Shown: positions 62,065-64,000 of the stretch, piece after piece | Layout: every line of letters begins with the position of its first letter | How positions within the stretch are numbered: the first letter of the stretch is position 1 | Source: an uncultured Lutibacter sp. | GTDB taxonomy: Bacteria; Bacteroidota; Bacteroidia; Flavobacteriales; Flavobacteriaceae | Length of the DNA stretch: 64,000 bases | Assembly: GCF_947495725.1 (NCBI RefSeq) | Contig: NZ_CANLZZ010000002.1 | Coordinates: forward strand, 310,001-374,000 | Direction: 5' to 3' | The notes under the pieces: generated by a model | The model's database searches: none | Seen by the model: only the letters and a program-made list of their open reading frames with translations | Told to the model about the DNA's origin: nothing | Made by a program: the position numbers and the translations under genes

Positions 62065-63606
62065 ATGAAAATTAATCAATTAAAGTTATTTGCGTTAGTA
62101 GTTATTTTAATGCAATTAATATCTTGTAAAAATTCGGAAATAACTTCCAAAGAGATAACTAAAAAACCAAATATTGTTTTTGTTTTAGTTGATGATTTAG
62201 GCTATGCAGATGTTGGTTTTAATGGGTCAAAGTATTTTGAAACACCAAATTTAGATGCTTTAGCTAAAAAAAGTTTAGTGTTAAATAATGCATATATGTA
62301 TCCAACTTGTTCTCCTTCTCGAACAGCAATTTTTACAGGAAAACAATCTTTTAGAACTGGAGTTTATACGGTTCCTGTTTTAGAAAAGGGAACTGATCAA
62401 GAAAATATTTTCTCACGTTGGACAGTTGGTAAGGAACACCCAATTTATGCCGAGCCATTGGCCGAAGCTGGATACAAATCTATTCATTTAGGTAAATGGC
62501 ATATTGTTGGTCCTTATCCAAAAGAGGAATTAAAAATGGAGTTTCCAATAAAGCAAAAATTAACACAACCAGATCCAGGCGTATATGAGTGGGCTAAGAT
62601 TCATAAAACACCTGAAGTGCAGCAATATTATCCAGAAGGAAGAGGTTTCATAAAAAATGTAGGAGGAACTTATAGAGGAGATCCTGCATTGGAAGTTAAT
62701 GGTTATAAAAGCGTAGGTGGTGGTTATTGGGCACCATTTAGCAATCCGTTTATAGAACAAAAATCAACAGATAAATGGTTAACGGATAGGTTAACGGATG
62801 ATGCAATTGAATTTATAGGAGAACATAAAGACGAACCCTTTTTGATTAATTTAAATTATTATGCCGTACATCGCCCAATTAGAGCAAGAAGTGAAGAGCT
62901 ACTTCAAAAGTACTTAACAAAACCTGTTGATTCAATTACAGGACAAGGAATTACTCCAAATCAGAACATAAAAGAAAAGGTTGCAGGTTATGCTTCTATG
63001 GTAGAATCTGTAGATGATAATATTGGTCGTGTAGTTGATTATTTAGAAGAAAATGGACTTAGAGAAAATACTATAATTATAGTTACTTCAGATAATGGTT
63101 ATAATGGAAATACTAGTGCCAATAAATTGCTAAGAGGTTCTAAAGGTTATATTTACGAAGGAGGAATAAAAGTGCCAATGTTAATTAACTGGCCTAATAA
63201 TATAACTCCAAGAAACAGTGATGCAGCTGTTACCTGCTTAGATATTTTTCCAACATTAATGGATGTTGCTGGGATTGAAGATTTTAAAGGTGTTTTAGAT
63301 GGGAATTCGGTAACAGAATTATTTAGAGAAGATTCTAAATTATTTCAAGAAAGACCATTGTTTTGGCAATTAAATAGCCAATGGAAACACGGTACATGTT
63401 CTGTAATTAGAAAAGGTGATTTTAAGTTAATTCAATTTTTAGCCGATGGAAAACTAGAATTGTATAATTTAAAAACAGATGTTGCAGAGAGTGATAATTT
63501 AGCTGAAAAAGAAGTAGAAATAACAAAAAATATGTTAACCGAATTGGTTGAATGGAGAAAGATAAATAAAGTGCCATTACCACCAAATTCGATATTAAAA
63601 TTTTAA
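62065..63606 (+). CDS. Sulfatase (family S1), lipoprotein
   Basis: A 513-residue type I sulfatase. The lipobox QLISC lies at about residue 20. The metal-binding block is NIVFVLVDDLGYADVGFNGS, the formylglycine motif is canonical C82-S-P-S-R86 followed by TAIFTG, HLGKWHIVG carries the Lys/His pair, and IVTSDNGYNGNT the late Asp-Asn. It starts two bases after the GH42-like gene and is co-transcribed. It differs clearly from the sulfatase at 51412, so the two probably remove sulfate from different positions or sugars. No sulfatase-maturing enzyme is encoded nearby. Confidence 0.93.
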   Translation: MKINQLKLFALVVILMQLISCKNSEITSKEITKKPNIVFVLVDDLGYADVGFNGSKYFETPNLDALAKKSLVLNNAYMYPTCSPSRTAIFTGKQSFRTGVYTVPVLEKGTDQENIFSRWTVGKEHPIYAEPLAEAGYKSIHLGKWHIVGPYPKEELKMEFPIKQKLTQPDPGVYEWAKIHKTPEVQQYYPEGRGFIKNVGGTYRGDPALEVNGYKSVGGGYWAPFSNPFIEQKSTDKWLTDRLTDDAIEFIGEHKDEPFLINLNYYAVHRPIRARSEELLQKYLTKPVDSITGQGITPNQNIKEKVAGYASMVESVDDNIGRVVDYLEENGLRENTIIIVTSDNGYNGNTSANKLLRGSKGYIYEGGIKVPMLINWPNNITPRNSDAAVTCLDIFPTLMDVAGIEDFKGVLDGNSVTELFREDSKLFQERPLFWQLNSQWKHGTCSVIRKGDFKLIQFLADGKLELYNLKTDVAESDNLAEKEVEITKNMLTELVEWRKINKVPLPPNSILKF

Positions 63607-63611
63607 AAAAA

Positions 63612-64000
63612 ATGAGATTCACGAAACTATTTTTTTTATTTTCCTTGATGGTTTATTTGGGTTCAGCTCAAGAAGTTCGAAATGATTCTCTGGTTTATGG
63701 GGCATCTTTTATGGATCGTATAAAACCTGTAAAAGGTGATAATTTGGTTTCAAACGTATGGGGTGCTAAAAACGTTGTTCCAAGAGATGTTAAAAATGGA
63801 ATTGAAGATGTGGATTATTCCTATTGGGGAGGAAATATAATTCGTGGGGACGACAATAAGGAGCATCTTTTTGTTGCTCGTTGGCGAGAAGATATTTCAA
63901 GGCCAAATGGAAAAAGCGGACATAACTTATGGTGGGATTCCGAAGTGGCTCATGCCGTAAGTGATAATCCGATGGGGCCTTTTAAAGTAATTGAGGTTAT
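63612..64000 (+). CDS. Secreted family-43-like glycosidase, N-terminal fragment
   Basis: The gene runs off the right edge; about 129 residues are visible. The ATG at 63612 gives a signal peptide (MRFTKLFFLFSLMVYLGSAQ). The mature part has YSYWGGNIIRGDDNKEHLFVA, then WWDSEVAHAVSDNPMGPF, a pattern typical of five-bladed propeller glycosidases related to GH43/GH117, where the SEVAHAVSDNPMGPF strand follows the first blade. It starts 5 bp after the sulfatase. The visible part is too short to fix the family or to see all catalytic acids. Confidence 0.6.
   Translation, partial: MRFTKLFFLFSLMVYLGSAQEVRNDSLVYGASFMDRIKPVKGDNLVSNVWGAKNVVPRDVKNGIEDVDYSYWGGNIIRGDDNKEHLFVARWREDISRPNGKSGHNLWWDSEVAHAVSDNPMGPFKVIEV

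Noticed and set aside
1-64000. CRISPR arrays, insertion sequences, prophage or integrase genes
   Set aside because: No regularly spaced repeats, transposase or integrase motifs were seen on either strand.
32690-64000. Second copy of the tRNA-Gln 3' end as an island attachment site
   Set aside because: I did not find a repeat of the tRNA end inside the window; if present it lies outside.
63612-64000. Calling the last fragment a 3,6-anhydrogalactosidase of the GH127/GH129 type
   Set aside because: The visible strand pattern is of a five-bladed propeller glycosidase; too little sequence is present to name a substrate.

Overview
The window looks like chromosomal DNA from a marine flavobacterium (Bacteroidota, Flavobacteriia). 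The evidence is strong AT bias, recurring TAnnTTTG -7 promoter boxes with no Shine-Dalgarno sequences, a Reg_prop hybrid two-component regulator, type IX secretion (T9SS) C-terminal sorting domains, DUF5686 and GT117 proteins, and a flavobacterial exbB-exbD-exbD cluster. The species cannot be named from the sequence alone.

Bases 1 to about 32.5 kb are housekeeping DNA. The order is fatty acid synthesis (end of fabH, accB, accC); a zinc peptidase; type I asparaginase; an ExbB/ExbD proton channel cluster; an outer-membrane barrel protein; a PAP2-like membrane protein; rpoN; asnS; an RND exporter; a DUF5686 protein; frr and pyrH; a FucP-type sugar permease lying inside what is usually a continuous translation cluster; tsf, rpsB, rpsI and rplM; polA; a metallophosphoesterase; serB; a thioredoxin-like protein without cysteines; a polysaccharide deacetylase; and a GT117 membrane protein. 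A tRNA-Gln(UUG) gene with its own promoter and terminator closes this half.

From about 32.9 kb to the window end, every gene is on the + strand and together they form a carbohydrate-degradation locus. It opens with a hybrid two-component regulator. Three large paralogues follow (37.2, 45.6 and 48.4 kb), each with a PQQ-like beta-propeller followed by a conserved C-terminal region; this architecture matches lambda-carrageenases (GH150). Between them lie two secreted T9SS proteins and a protein that matches GH82 iota-carrageenase along its length. Next come a sulfatase, a GH110-type alpha-1,3-galactosidase, two SASA-family esterases (one fused to an alpha/beta hydrolase), a ThuA-domain lipoprotein, a DUF1080 protein, a GH42-like beta-galactosidase, a second sulfatase, and the start of a secreted family-43-like protein cut by the window edge.

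Taken together this is best read as a carrageenan utilisation locus directed at lambda-type and iota-type sulfated galactans: endo-acting carrageenases cut the polymer, sulfatases remove ester sulfate, and the GH110 and GH42-like exo-enzymes release galactose units under control of the regulator. No SusC/SusD pair and no recognisable 3,6-anhydrogalactosidase lie in the window, so the locus probably continues to the right. The points most worth following up are: loss of the presumed catalytic Asp in the GH82 enzyme; a carbohydrate-binding fold apparently divided between two adjacent genes; a strong stem structure in the rpsB leader; the start of the locus at a tRNA gene; and the esterase and ThuA/DUF1080 genes, which are unexpected in carrageenan breakdown. 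All family assignments come from reading motifs and recalled family features, not from database searches.
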